Assembly (NCBI GenBank): GCA_037046735.1
Contig: JBAOHC010000004.1
Span: 1-64,000 of the forward strand
Source of the DNA: JADKAV01 sp037046735
GTDB lineage: Bacteria; Actinomycetota; Actinomycetes; S36-B12; UBA10799
DNA: 64,000 nt
Reading direction: 5' to 3'
In this document: positions 25,720 to 35,164 of the stretch, one piece after another
How positions within the stretch are numbered: position 1 is the first letter of the stretch
Layout: the number at the start of each line of letters is the position of its first letter
Program-made: the position numbers and the translations under genes
The notes under the pieces: generated by a model
What the model was told of the DNA's origin: nothing
The model's database searches: none
What the model saw: only the letters and a program-made list of their open reading frames with translations

Positions 25720-26655
25720 TTACTGCGCGAGGTCGGCCAAGTAGTGCTGCGCGTCCAAAGCAGCGGCGCAACCGCTGCCAGCCGCGGTGATGGCCTGCCG
25801 GTAGGTGTGGTCCACCAGGTCTCCGGCCGCGAACACCCCGGACACGTTTGTGCGGGTACTGCGGCCATCCACCACGACGTACCCCTCGCCGTCGAGTTCG
25901 ATCTGGCCTTTGATGAGTTCACTGCGCGGATCATGACCGATGGCCACGAACACCCCGGTCACGTCCAACGTCGAGGAGGCGCCGGTCACAGTGTCGCGGA
26001 CCTCCACCCCTGTCACCTTGTCCTGGCCCAGGACATCGGTGACGGTGCTGTTCCACAACACCTCGATCTTGGGGTTCTGCAGTGCGCGCTCGGCCATGAT
26101 CGGGCTGGCCCGGAAGGCATCGCGGCGATGGATGATCGTCACCTTCTCGGCGAACCGCGTCAAGAACGTGGCCTCCTCCATCGCGGAGTCGCCACCGCCG
26201 ACCACAGCGATGTGCTGGTTGCGGAAGAAGAAGCCATCGCAGGTGGCGCACCACGAGACACCGTGCCCGGAAAGGCGCTTCTCGTTCGGAACGCCGAGCT
26301 CCCGGTAGCCCGAGCCCATGGCCAGAATGACCGATCTGGCCCGGTAGACGGTGCCGGCATCATCGACCACGGTCTTGATGTCCCCGTCCACCTGCAGTTC
26401 CACGGCGTCCTGCGTAACGATGCGCGCACCGAACTTCTCCGCCTGGGTACGCATCTGGGTCATCAACTCAGGGCCCATGACGCCTTCGGGGAAGCCGGGG
26501 AAGTTCTCGACCTCAGTGGTGTTCATCAAGGCGCCACCAGCGGTCACAGCCCCCTCGAGCAGTACCGGATTCAGCTCTGCCCGGGCGGCGTAGACGGCCG
26601 CGGTGTAGCCAGCGGGTCCCGATCCGACGATGACAACGTTCTCGACGTCACTCAC
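25720..26655 (-). CDS. trxB: Thioredoxin-disulfide reductase
   Basis: 311 residues; an FAD/NADPH enzyme that reduces thioredoxin. The FAD-binding IVGSGPAGYTAAVYAARA is at the N-terminus, the redox-active CATCDG in the middle, the NADP-binding VVGGGDSAMEEATFL follows and the C-terminal FAD motif is GVFAAGDLVDHTYRQA. GTG at 26655. It is followed by trxA and cwlM on the same strand, matching the sigM-trxB-trxA-cwlM order of many actinobacteria. Confidence 0.98.
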   Translation of the reverse strand: MSDVENVVIVGSGPAGYTAAVYAARAELNPVLLEGAVTAGGALMNTTEVENFPGFPEGVMGPELMTQMRTQAEKFGARIVTQDAVELQVDGDIKTVVDDAGTVYRARSVILAMGSGYRELGVPNEKRLSGHGVSWCATCDGFFFRNQHIAVVGGGDSAMEEATFLTRFAEKVTIIHRRDAFRASPIMAERALQNPKIEVLWNSTVTDVLGQDKVTGVEVRDTVTGASSTLDVTGVFVAIGHDPRSELIKGQIELDGEGYVVVDGRSTRTNVSGVFAAGDLVDHTYRQAITAAGSGCAAALDAQHYLADLAQ

Positions 26656-26729
26656 TTACCTACTCCTTCGTTGGTCATCGGCGTCAACGCCAATACCCAC
26701 CAGGGTATTCCCTGGCGCAATGACACCGC

Positions 26730-27305
26730 TTATACCGACTTCAGAGTCGACCCGTCGACGTCATAGATCATGTGCCGGTAGACGCTGGCATCGGTAGCCC
26801 CACAGTCGGGGGTGACGACCCACACTTCTTCGTAGTCTGGGTTGGCGGGGTAAGCGGTGACCAGTACGACAGCAGCGTCTGGGCCGTAACTACCGACATC
26901 GAGGAACAGGACTCGCCCGTATGCCTGCACCGCGGAAGCGCACGCGGTGATATCGCTGCGGGAGTCCGCGAAGGTGTTGGTCGGGCGGGTCATCGCCGTG
27001 GCCGTCGTGCGAGCGCGTAGTTGGTCGGCGAATAGGGCTGGTTCGAACACGGCCCCGGCACGCACGATCGGTGATGCGGCCACGGGTTGCGTGCCCGGGC
27101 TCGCGGCGCTGCCCACGAGTACCAGGAAACCTAGCACTGAGGCCGCTGCCAGCAGCCACGTGAGGCGATTGCGATGCCGCGGCGTCAGGGGCACCACGAC
27201 CTGCTCCAAGGCCAGCCGCGCCTCGATGCCCGTCAGTACGTCGTCAGGCATGGCGGGGGAAGGCAGGGCACGCAGCCGTGCCGATACCTCCGACTCCTGC
27301 ATCAT
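26730..27305 (-). CDS. Putative anti-sigma factor for SigM
   Basis: 191 residues. A short cytoplasmic N-terminus (MMQESEVSARLRALP) precedes one transmembrane helix (about 50-68, LLAAASVLGFLVLVGSAA) and an external domain of about 115 residues with two Cys. It overlaps the sigM stop by 4 bp, the usual coupling between an ECF sigma gene and its membrane anti-sigma factor. It has no HxxxCxxC zinc motif. Position and topology resemble RsmA of mycobacteria, but sequence identity to it was not assessed. Confidence 0.75.
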   Translation of the reverse strand: MMQESEVSARLRALPSPAMPDDVLTGIEARLALEQVVVPLTPRHRNRLTWLLAAASVLGFLVLVGSAASPGTQPVAASPIVRAGAVFEPALFADQLRARTTATAMTRPTNTFADSRSDITACASAVQAYGRVLFLDVGSYGPDAAVVLVTAYPANPDYEEVWVVTPDCGATDASVYRHMIYDVDGSTLKSV

Positions 27306-27898
27306 TTCCCTCCTGCCTTTCGCTCAGGTAGGACGCCTGGGCTGGCATCAGGGTTCCTCACGGACTCCAGCCGCACGGCCAGTTTTGCCCGTCCGCGCGA
27401 GCACCTGCTCTTGATGGTTCCGGCGGGGCATTCCAGAACGGCGGCGGCTTCCTCGACGCTGTAGCCCTGCACATCCACCAGCACGATGGCGGCGCGCTGA
27501 TCCTCGGGCAACTCGGCCAGTGCCCGTTCGAGTTCGATCTGTAGCTCCCGGTTGGCCACGTCATCGCGGTGGGTCTGCTGCTCGTGCAGGGTCTCGATCC
27601 AGGTGGTGGTCGGCCGGTTCTTACGCCGCCGGTGCTGGTCCAGGCAGGCGTTCACCACGATGCGGTGCAGCCAGGTGGTAACGGCGGCCTCACCGCGGAA
27701 GGATCCCGCGCGGCGAAACGCCGAAACCATGGCGTCCTGCAACGCGTCGGCAGCATCGTCGGGACTGCTCGCCGTGCGCAGCGCGACGGCCCACAGCCGA
27801 TCCTTGTGCCGGGTGAACAGCTCACCGAAGGCATGGGGATCGCCCTGCACATGAGCGGCGAGCAGTTCCGCGTCGGTGCGCGCGTCTGTGGCACTCAT
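27302..27898 (-). CDS. sigM: ECF RNA polymerase sigma factor SigM
   Basis: 198-residue ECF sigma factor. Region 2 has HAFGELFTRHKDRLWAVALR and DAADALQDAMVSAFRRAGSF. Region 4 has LPEDQRAAIVLVDVQGYSVEEAA and GTIKSRCSRGRAKL, with the DNA-binding helix in the latter. The ATG at 27898 (MSATDARTDAELLAA) is chosen over a longer frame and overlaps the pseudokinase stop by 4 bp. Context with trxB-trxA-cwlM and the anti-sigma-like gene matches SigM, which responds to envelope or oxidative stress in related genera. Confidence 0.9.
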   Translation of the reverse strand: MSATDARTDAELLAAHVQGDPHAFGELFTRHKDRLWAVALRTASSPDDAADALQDAMVSAFRRAGSFRGEAAVTTWLHRIVVNACLDQHRRRKNRPTTTWIETLHEQQTHRDDVANRELQIELERALAELPEDQRAAIVLVDVQGYSVEEAAAVLECPAGTIKSRCSRGRAKLAVRLESVRNPDASPGVLPERKAGGK

Positions 27899-29268
27899 CC
27901 GCTGCGCACGACGACGGAGCGCACCCCGCCCCGATAGCCACCGTCGATCCACGGCAGTCGCGTGAACCACACCAGGACATAGCGGCCGTTCATGGGCCGC
28001 GGGGAGCGCAGCAGGATGTGTGATCCGGCGCCGGTCACATCCGCGAAGGTCCGGTACTTCGTCGGGTCGGAGAAGATGCGATTACCGACCAGCACCCGCA
28101 GGTTGCTGTTGGCTCCCACGAGGCGCAGATCCACCGACCTGATCGGCCGCGGCGCTCCGAGATCGACGACCAGGCCGACGCCAGGCTTGCCGCTGAGGTA
28201 GGGGTCTGAGTAAGTCAGGGTCGTCCACGCCGTCAGCGGGTCCTTGTCGGTGGCGTAGCGCAGTTCTTGCGGATTCTCCCCGTCAACTCCGTACGGATCG
28301 TAATCGCGGACCTTGACCACCGGCAGGCGCTGCTCATTCGTCGACATGGTGGTGACCAGGGACGCGACGCCCTGTGAACGGCTCTGCGCCGTCACCGGGT
28401 TACCGGGCCGATTAGCGGCGTCGGCCAGGCCCATCAGGACCGCTCCGACGGCAAGGCTGCCCGCCAGGCCGCCCGCCACAACGCGCTGTTTGCGGGTGGC
28501 CAGCCACTCCCGCCGAGGTGGATTCCACAACCGTGCGCTCTGCGCCTGCAGGCTGGTCGTGACCTCGTCGGCGGTCGTGAACTGACCCCGCCAACACCCG
28601 TCGATGATGCGGCTCAGTTGGCGCGGAACATCGGCGACGAACTGCTCGGGGTCCACAGGTCGGTTCTTCACCTGGGTAGCCACGGGCAGCCCGGTGCGGA
28701 CCGCGAACGGCCAGCGTCCTGTGAGGCAGGCGTACAACAACGATCCGAGGCCATGGATGTCAGCGGCCACCGGGTCCATATCCGGATCCACTCCGTAGAG
28801 CCCGGAGTCGACACCGTGCCCGCGCAGGCGCACGCTGCCGTCGGGCAGAAGCAGGACGTTCGCCGGCCGGAGATGGCCGTGCGTGACCCCTTCGGCATGC
28901 GCCGCCGCGATCGCGGACGCCACCTGCGTCATGAGTTGAGAGGCACCGAGGGCGCTCATGGGCTCATCAAGGAGCTCGCGCAGGGCGATCCCCGGAATCC
29001 ACTCCGTGATGATCACCAGTTCGTCGTCCGGCGCAGGGCCCATGACGTCCAGCACATTGATGAAACGCCGATCCGTGATGCGTGCTGCCGCCACGGCGCC
29101 GTCATGGAGCTGCGTGATCCGGGGATGGTTCGCGCTCACGATGCGCAGACCGACGGTGCGGCGCAGCCGAGTGTCATGGGCCCGCCACAACTGCATCATG
29201 GGTGTGTGCGAGACCAGGTCAGTCAGGTCATACCGCTCGCGCCATGCTCGCGAGGCGCCCTGGTTCAC
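27895..29268 (-). CDS. MurJ-associated membrane pseudokinase with external discoidin-like domain
   Basis: 457 residues. The N-terminal 240 residues look like a Ser/Thr kinase, but the catalytic loop reads THGHLRPANV instead of HRDxKxxN, the DFG motif is RGH and no glycine-rich loop is visible, so it is probably inactive. One transmembrane helix follows (about 263-283), then an external beta-rich domain (about 325-457) resembling a discoidin/galactose-binding fold (ATDKDPLTAWTTL, VVDLGAPRPIRSVDLRLVG). In mycobacteria a MurJ-fused pseudokinase binds the FHA protein FhaA; here it is separate from murJ. GTG at 29268. Confidence 0.85.
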   Translation of the reverse strand: MNQGASRAWRERYDLTDLVSHTPMMQLWRAHDTRLRRTVGLRIVSANHPRITQLHDGAVAAARITDRRFINVLDVMGPAPDDELVIITEWIPGIALRELLDEPMSALGASQLMTQVASAIAAAHAEGVTHGHLRPANVLLLPDGSVRLRGHGVDSGLYGVDPDMDPVAADIHGLGSLLYACLTGRWPFAVRTGLPVATQVKNRPVDPEQFVADVPRQLSRIIDGCWRGQFTTADEVTTSLQAQSARLWNPPRREWLATRKQRVVAGGLAGSLAVGAVLMGLADAANRPGNPVTAQSRSQGVASLVTTMSTNEQRLPVVKVRDYDPYGVDGENPQELRYATDKDPLTAWTTLTYSDPYLSGKPGVGLVVDLGAPRPIRSVDLRLVGANSNLRVLVGNRIFSDPTKYRTFADVTGAGSHILLRSPRPMNGRYVLVWFTRLPWIDGGYRGGVRSVVVRSG

Positions 29269-29372
29269 ACACCCAGAGTAGGCCCGCCACCCCTGTGGAA
29301 ACGCACAAGGCCGTCACCCGTTCGTCCGACCGACCGTGATCATCCGGCTTTTTCGGAAGGGCCTCTCATGGT

Positions 29373-31055
29373 TCAGCCGCTGCGGCCGCGCAGGCCCGGG
29401 ATCTTGGTGGCGACCATCCGCCAGGCCTGGGAGACCTCGTTGACGCGAAAGAGCCATGCCAGCAGCAGGTAGACGCCGACCGCCGCCGCCGAGGTCACGA
29501 TCGCCGCGGCCAGGGCCCATCCAGGCATGCCACTGAAGCCCAGTTCCACCCCTGGCCTACCGGCAGCGATGACTCTGGTGAAGGTGAGGTTCACGCCGAA
29601 TCCGACCGCCGCGGCAAGGACACCGGCGAGTAGCAGGCGGGCGATCACCCACAGTGTGGCGCGATTGGCCATGCCGCGCAGGCGCCGGGACAGCACGAAC
29701 CATGCGATCCCCAGGGTGAGCCAGTAGGCCAGCGAGTAACCGAGTGCCAACGACGCCACCTTGATCCCGACGGGCGCGGCGGCGAACAGGGCCAGGGACA
29801 GTCCGACCATGATCACGTTGTAGACGATGGTGAGGAAGAAGGGTGTCTTCGTGTCCTCCAGGGAGTACCAGCCGCGCAGGAGCACATAGAACAGCGAGAA
29901 GGGCAGAAGACCCAAGGCGAAGGTCATGACGACCACCCCGGCGTAGGTGGCAGCCGCCCCCGAGCCGGCCCCGAAGCCGAAGATGACGGTGGCGATCATG
30001 GGACCGGCCACACCGAGTGACACGGCGGCCGGGATGATCAGCACCGACACCAGCCGCATCCCGTCTCCAACGTAGGCGCTGACCTTGCCGTAATCGTGGT
30101 CGGCGGCTGCCCGGCTCATACGCGGCAGCAGGGCCGTCATGATCGAGATCGTGATGACCGAATGCGGCAGCATGAAGACCAAGTAGGCCTTCTGGTAGGT
30201 CGTCAGACCCTGCGCGACGACGTCGGCCTCAGTGGCGAGCACGTTGGCCAGGGTCGCCAATCGCGTGGTGACGACGAATCCGATCTGGTTGACCAGGACC
30301 AAGCCGATCGTCCACAAGGCCAGCCGTCCCGTGTGGGCCAGCCCGAAGCCGCGCAGACCTGGCACGTAGGCAAAGCGGAAGCCTGACCGCGTCAGCACGG
30401 GAATCAAGACGAGAGCCTGCAGAACAACGCCCAAAGTCGTCATGATTCCCAGCCAGGCGACCTGACCGTCGGTGATGGTCAGAACGTCGACCTGGTCACC
30501 AGCCATCCACAGGAACGCCACCGACCCTGCGATCACGACGAGATTGTTGACGATCGGCGCGAACATGGGGGAGCCGAAATGGCCGCGGGCGTTGAGCACC
30601 TGACTGAACATCGTGTAGAGGCCGTAGAAGACGATCTGCGGCAGGCATAACCGGGCGAACGCCACCGCCAGGTCGAATTCGCGTGCCGAGTACTCACTCG
30701 TGGCATACAGTTCCACGATCCAGGGTGCGGCCAGCACAGCCAGGATGGTGAGAGCCAGCGTGGACAGGGCCACCACCCGCAGCAGCCGGTTGGCGTACCC
30801 GTGTCCGCCGTCCTCGTCGTCTTTCATGTGCCGGACGAGTTGCGGGATGAAGACAGCGTTCAGGGCCCCCCCGGCCACCAGGATGTAGATGATGTTGGGC
30901 AGCGAGTTGCCGAGGCTGTACGTGTCTGCCAGGGTGCCGAATCCGATAGCGGCGACCAGTGCCATGTCCCGGATCAGACCGGTGGCCCGCGAGGTGATCG
31001 TGCCAGCGGCCATGAGCGCACTCGAGCGCAGCACGCCGGCACGGTCTTCACTCAT
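29373..31055 (-). CDS. murJ: Lipid II flippase MurJ (MviN)
   Basis: 560 residues with about fourteen membrane helices, of the MOP-superfamily flippase that moves lipid II across the membrane for peptidoglycan synthesis. The N-terminus has SRATGLIRDMALVAAIGFG and VAGGALNAVFIPQLVRH, and PIVNNLVVIAG and LLPRMSRAAA follow. ATG at 31055 overlaps the DUF6049 stop by 8 bp. The pseudokinase gene lies 104 bp downstream, whereas in mycobacteria the two are one polypeptide. Confidence 0.95.
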   Translation of the reverse strand: MSEDRAGVLRSSALMAAGTITSRATGLIRDMALVAAIGFGTLADTYSLGNSLPNIIYILVAGGALNAVFIPQLVRHMKDDEDGGHGYANRLLRVVALSTLALTILAVLAAPWIVELYATSEYSAREFDLAVAFARLCLPQIVFYGLYTMFSQVLNARGHFGSPMFAPIVNNLVVIAGSVAFLWMAGDQVDVLTITDGQVAWLGIMTTLGVVLQALVLIPVLTRSGFRFAYVPGLRGFGLAHTGRLALWTIGLVLVNQIGFVVTTRLATLANVLATEADVVAQGLTTYQKAYLVFMLPHSVITISIMTALLPRMSRAAADHDYGKVSAYVGDGMRLVSVLIIPAAVSLGVAGPMIATVIFGFGAGSGAAATYAGVVVMTFALGLLPFSLFYVLLRGWYSLEDTKTPFFLTIVYNVIMVGLSLALFAAAPVGIKVASLALGYSLAYWLTLGIAWFVLSRRLRGMANRATLWVIARLLLAGVLAAAVGFGVNLTFTRVIAAGRPGVELGFSGMPGWALAAAIVTSAAAVGVYLLLAWLFRVNEVSQAWRMVATKIPGLRGRSG

Positions 31056-33078
31056 GGGCGTGCTCTTTGCGCCGGGCGTGGCGTCGCCGCACGAAGTTCA
31101 TGCCCAGCAGGAACGCGAGGACGACGAAGGCAGCGGACACGACGTAGGCCGCCGCCTGCGAGTAGGCCGTAGTGCGCACCTGCACGGTCACCGGCTCGCC
31201 GTAGCGACGACCGGCTGGCGTGATGAGCTGGATGTTGACGGGCAACGTCCCGGAGCCCACGACCTTGGCCTCCACCTCCATGCTGACTTTGCGTCCTGCC
31301 GGTACCGCGAAGGGCTCCAGGGTCTGCGCCGAGAGTCGAGCGGGTTGATCCGATTCCAGGCGGATTCCCACAGTGACTTCCTGATCCAGATCGTTGGCCA
31401 CCGTCACCGGGATCCGGCCGGTGTCGCCGGGCAGGGTGAACGTGCCTGTCGTGGCTACCCGCACCGCCTCGGTGCGCACTCGCAGCTGCTGCGTCACCGT
31501 GGCGACCAACGACGTGCCGGTCAGCAGGTCCGAACGCCACAAACCTGATGTCTGCCTGGCCAGGGACTGCTCGTAGGCCAAGCCGCTGGGCTCGGTCAGG
31601 ATCGCCGTGAACCGTCGGGCGTCCTGCCGCTGGCCGACCACGGCGTCCATGTAGGACCGAGGTAGCTCCTGCGCGCGCTGATCGGGGCTGTAGGGGATCC
31701 GGACCCGCGGCACCTCCACCGCCTGCCGCTGGGCCGCGGCCAAGGGTACGAGGCGGGCGTAGGGCGCTTGTTGCAGGGCTCGCAGCGTTTGGCGAAGGAA
31801 ACTGTCGCGGGGGTTCCACAGCGGATCGGGTGCGGCAACGATGCTGCGGGAGTCATCGGGCAACTCGCCGGCCGTCATGGCCACCTCGGCCAGGAACTGC
31901 TGGCGCGCCAGCAGCGCCTCGGAGCGGGACTCCTGCGGTGCCAGCAGGGCCGCCCCCAGGCCGCTGTCGGCCAGTACGACGGGAGTGCCCGACCACGTGG
32001 CGAATCCATCCGGGGTGTAGGTCAGTGCAGGCGATGGCGGCAAGCTGGTGTCAGACAGGAGCACCGAGGTTGCGCCACCGCGCACGAAGGTTCGCAAAGT
32101 CGCTGGGGTGAGGGTGCCGCCGGCGGCCCACGCCATCACGTCGGTGACCGGGGTCCCGGTGATGGTGCTGGTGTCTGCCGCCGATCGAGCGGTGGCCATG
32201 CGGGTCACGGTGGCCATGCCCGAACGGTGCAGGGCGACGGCGTCGGGCATGGCATAGACAGTGCTGAGGGCAGCGGAACTGGCCTCAACCGCGTCGGACA
32301 CCGTCTCCAGCCATGAGCCGGCGACGGTCGGACCGGCGCCGGGGGAGGTGACCTCGGCACCGGTGACGATTTCGTAGCCCGCTGTCATGTCCTGGGCTGT
32401 CTGCAACAGCGCGGGATCCAACACGAGCGTCACCCGGGACCCCTGCGCAAAGGTGACCAGCCGCTGCAGGCGCCCGCCTGGTGCCATCTCGGCAGCCGTC
32501 TGTTCGTTGAGTTGTAGACCGTCGAGGGCCCGGTCGGGCTTGCTCGACAGGGGCCACAGCCATGCCAGACGCGTCGGCTGGACGGAATCGGGTGGGAACC
32601 AGGGCAGGAAGGTGCGGGTCAGCCCGAAACGCTGCACCAGTCCGTCTGCGCCGGTTCCGATGACCTCCAGTGCTGCGACGTACACGCCGGGCAGGCTCAA
32701 GGGGAGTTCATTTAAGGGGATCTCCAGGTTCCATTCGACGCTGGAGCGGGGCATCAGCGCGGGCACAGCCTCACTGACCGCCAGGGTCGGGGGGCCGTCC
32801 CGATCGGTCAGCCCGGCAGTCACCGCGGCAATCTCCGACCGGGTGGCCATCGGTGTCGACGACAGCAGCAGACGCACTTGCAGGGCCGTGATCTGCTGGT
32901 CGGCCCGGTTGCGCAGACGCCCACTCAAGCGAAGCGTCCGGCCTGGCTGCGGGTTCAGCGGGCGCATGCTGGTGAGGTTGATCTCGATGCTTTCGTCCAC
33001 AGGCAGGGACTGCGCCGCGGCCGGGCCACTGATCAGGGGGAGAAGCAGCGCCAGAACGGCGGTCAGGACACGGATCAC
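31048..33078 (-). CDS. DUF6049 family secreted/membrane protein
   Basis: 676 residues. An N-terminal signal peptide (VIRVLTAVLALLLPLISGPAAA) is followed by a long beta-rich external region, and a C-terminal transmembrane helix (about 645-665, VVSAAFVVLAFLLGMNF) with a basic tail (RRRHARRKEHAHE) anchors it. This matches the actinobacterial DUF6049 family that always sits between a nudix gene and murJ and may support peptidoglycan synthesis or export; the mechanism is unknown. GTG at 33078 overlaps the nudix stop by 4 bp. A longer open frame upstream is a shadow of nudix. Confidence 0.88.
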   Translation of the reverse strand: MIRVLTAVLALLLPLISGPAAAQSLPVDESIEINLTSMRPLNPQPGRTLRLSGRLRNRADQQITALQVRLLLSSTPMATRSEIAAVTAGLTDRDGPPTLAVSEAVPALMPRSSVEWNLEIPLNELPLSLPGVYVAALEVIGTGADGLVQRFGLTRTFLPWFPPDSVQPTRLAWLWPLSSKPDRALDGLQLNEQTAAEMAPGGRLQRLVTFAQGSRVTLVLDPALLQTAQDMTAGYEIVTGAEVTSPGAGPTVAGSWLETVSDAVEASSAALSTVYAMPDAVALHRSGMATVTRMATARSAADTSTITGTPVTDVMAWAAGGTLTPATLRTFVRGGATSVLLSDTSLPPSPALTYTPDGFATWSGTPVVLADSGLGAALLAPQESRSEALLARQQFLAEVAMTAGELPDDSRSIVAAPDPLWNPRDSFLRQTLRALQQAPYARLVPLAAAQRQAVEVPRVRIPYSPDQRAQELPRSYMDAVVGQRQDARRFTAILTEPSGLAYEQSLARQTSGLWRSDLLTGTSLVATVTQQLRVRTEAVRVATTGTFTLPGDTGRIPVTVANDLDQEVTVGIRLESDQPARLSAQTLEPFAVPAGRKVSMEVEAKVVGSGTLPVNIQLITPAGRRYGEPVTVQVRTTAYSQAAAYVVSAAFVVLAFLLGMNFVRRRHARRKEHAHE

Positions 33079-33560
33079 CAGATATCGCCGAGCATTCCCC
33101 CGGCCTTGGCGACCAGCCGGCGCTCGTCGCGGTAGGCCAACCGGGAGGACACATCGTCGAGGGCGACCCACGCCACGTCGACGACCTCGATGTCGTCGTC
33201 GCACAGCACTCCGTGTTCGTAGCGCATCAGGAAGTGGTGCACGGTCTTGTGAATTCGACGGTCCTCAACGGCGAACCAGAAGTCGATGATGCCTAAGGGA
33301 GCGACAATTCGCGCGGTGAGGCCGGTCTCCTCCAGTACTTCTCGCAGCGCTGCCTGCTCGACGGTCTCGCCCGCCTCGACATGACCTTTCGGCAGTGACC
33401 AGACCAGGCGTTTGCGCCGGTCATAGCGGGCGATCAGCGCCACGCTGACATCCTCGCCCTGCCGTTTGAGCACCAGCCCCCCCGCGCTGGTTTCGTCGAC
33501 CGTCGTGCGTGACCGTGTCACGTAACGCAAATTGAAGCGCGACGGTGAGGGGATGGGCAT
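33075..33560 (-). CDS. NUDIX hydrolase (MutT4-like)
   Basis: 161 residues with the complete Nudix box GHVEAGETVEQAALREVLEE followed by TG, which binds Mg2+ and hydrolyses nucleoside diphosphate-X compounds. The N-terminal strand ETSAGGLVLKRQGEDVSV fits the family. In mycobacteria the corresponding gene beside DUF6049 and murJ is mutT4. ATG at 33560. It is the first gene of the nudix-DUF6049-murJ-pseudokinase-sigM run and diverges from pcnA with a 122-bp promoter region. Confidence 0.93.
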   Translation of the reverse strand: MPIPSPSRFNLRYVTRSRTTVDETSAGGLVLKRQGEDVSVALIARYDRRKRLVWSLPKGHVEAGETVEQAALREVLEETGLTARIVAPLGIIDFWFAVEDRRIHKTVHHFLMRYEHGVLCDDDIEVVDVAWVALDDVSSRLAYRDERRLVAKAGGMLGDIW

Positions 33561-33682
33561 GTTTCGAGAATAGGCGTATGCATGTGGTTACAGGCGGTAG
33601 GTCGCCACGCAGTACCTGCATCGGCATGCGGTGCGAGGACGAGCCCGCACACTCACTGAGGCTGTTGATTACCCTTGACCGA

Positions 33683-35164
33683 GTGAGTTCCCCCGTACCC
33701 CCACTGGCCGCATTACACCGCGCTCGTGATGCCGCCCTGGCCGAGTTGCGAGCCGGCCTGCCGGTGCTGGCCGAGGCCGCGAAGGTCTTCGGCAGAGCCG
33801 GTCACGAGGTGGATCTGGTCGGGGGGTCGGTGCGGGATGCGATTCTGGGCCGAGACGTCGTGGACCTCGACTTCGCGACCGATGCCCGCCCCGAGCAGAT
33901 GGTGGAGCTGCTGCGCCCGTGGGCCGACTCGGTGTGGGACGTCGGCGCCCGTTTCGGCACCGTGGGGGCGGACAAGGACGGGATGCGCCTGGAGTTCACC
34001 ACCTACCGCAGCGATGTCTACGACCCTGACTCCCGCAAACCGGAGGTCGCCTACGGCGGCGATCTCCTCTCGGATCTGGGCCGGCGCGACTTCACCGTGA
34101 ACGCGATGGCGGTGCGCCTCGACGATGGGAAGTTCATCGATCCCTTCGACGGTCTGCTCGACCTGGCATTAAAACGGCTACGAACTCCCGGCTCGGCGGA
34201 AGCCTCGTTCAGCGATGATCCATTGCGGATGATGCGGGCCGCGCGCTTCGCCTCACAGTTGGGGATGACCGTGGAACCGGAGGCGATCGATGCCATGGCT
34301 CGCATGGCGCAACGCATCGACATGATCAGCGCGGAGCGGGTCCGCGACGAGTTGGTGAAGCTCGTCATGTCGCCCTCACCGCGAGCCGGGCTGCAACTCC
34401 TGGTGGACACCGGACTCTGTGAGCGTTTCCTGCCCGAGTTGCCGGCGCTGAGCCTGGAGATCGATGAGCATCATCGGCACAAGGATGTCTACGAGCACAC
34501 TCTGACCGTGCTGGAGCAGGCCATCGCGCTGGAGTCCACGCACGATCCCGTGCTGGCACCCGATTTTGTCCTGCGGTTCGCTGCCCTCATGCACGATGTG
34601 GGCAAGCCGCGCACCCGCCGCCTCGAACCCGGTGGCGGGGTGTCGTTCCACCATCACGAGATTGTCGGGGCCAAGATCACACGCAAACGGATGCGGGCGT
34701 TGCGTTTTGACACCCGGACCACTGACGACGTGTGTCAGCTGGTTGCCCTGCACCTGCGTTTCCACGGGTACGGCGGCGGTGACTGGACGGATTCGGCGGT
34801 GCGCCGGTACGCCCGCGACGCCGGCGACCAGGTGGTCCGGCTGCACAAACTCACCCGCGCCGACTGCACCACACGCAACCGGCGCAAGGCGGCGGCCCTG
34901 CAGCGCACGTACGACAATCTCGAATCACGCATCAACGAATTGGCGCAGGCAGAGGAGTTGGCCGCCGTACGTCCCGATCTGGACGGGAACGCCATCATGG
35001 CGATCCTTGGCGTCGGGCCCGGGCGCGTCGTAGGGCAGGCATACAACTTCCTGCTGGAGTTGCGCCTCGAGAACGGTCCCATGTCCGCGCAGGAGGCCCA
35101 GGCGGCGCTGCTCAGCTGGTGGGAACAGCAGGAACCTGGGTCCGCAGATACAACAGACCGGTGA
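33683..35164 (+). CDS. pcnA: CCA tRNA nucleotidyltransferase / poly(A) polymerase family protein
   Basis: 493 residues; adds or repairs the CCA end of tRNAs. The head domain has LVGGSVRDAILGRDVVDLDFATDA with the two catalytic Asp (DLD), then RRDFTVNAMAVRL and DDPLRMMRAARFASQLG. An HD domain follows (HRHKDVYEHTLTVLEQA, then ALMHDVGKPRTR). GTG at 33683 is chosen because the upstream frame, although open, lacks homology. The 3' end overlaps the convergent MFS gene by 53 bp. The tRNAs in this window lack an encoded CCA, consistent with the need for this enzyme. Confidence 0.96.
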   Translation: MSSPVPPLAALHRARDAALAELRAGLPVLAEAAKVFGRAGHEVDLVGGSVRDAILGRDVVDLDFATDARPEQMVELLRPWADSVWDVGARFGTVGADKDGMRLEFTTYRSDVYDPDSRKPEVAYGGDLLSDLGRRDFTVNAMAVRLDDGKFIDPFDGLLDLALKRLRTPGSAEASFSDDPLRMMRAARFASQLGMTVEPEAIDAMARMAQRIDMISAERVRDELVKLVMSPSPRAGLQLLVDTGLCERFLPELPALSLEIDEHHRHKDVYEHTLTVLEQAIALESTHDPVLAPDFVLRFAALMHDVGKPRTRRLEPGGGVSFHHHEIVGAKITRKRMRALRFDTRTTDDVCQLVALHLRFHGYGGGDWTDSAVRRYARDAGDQVVRLHKLTRADCTTRNRRKAAALQRTYDNLESRINELAQAEELAAVRPDLDGNAIMAILGVGPGRVVGQAYNFLLELRLENGPMSAQEAQAALLSWWEQQEPGSADTTDR

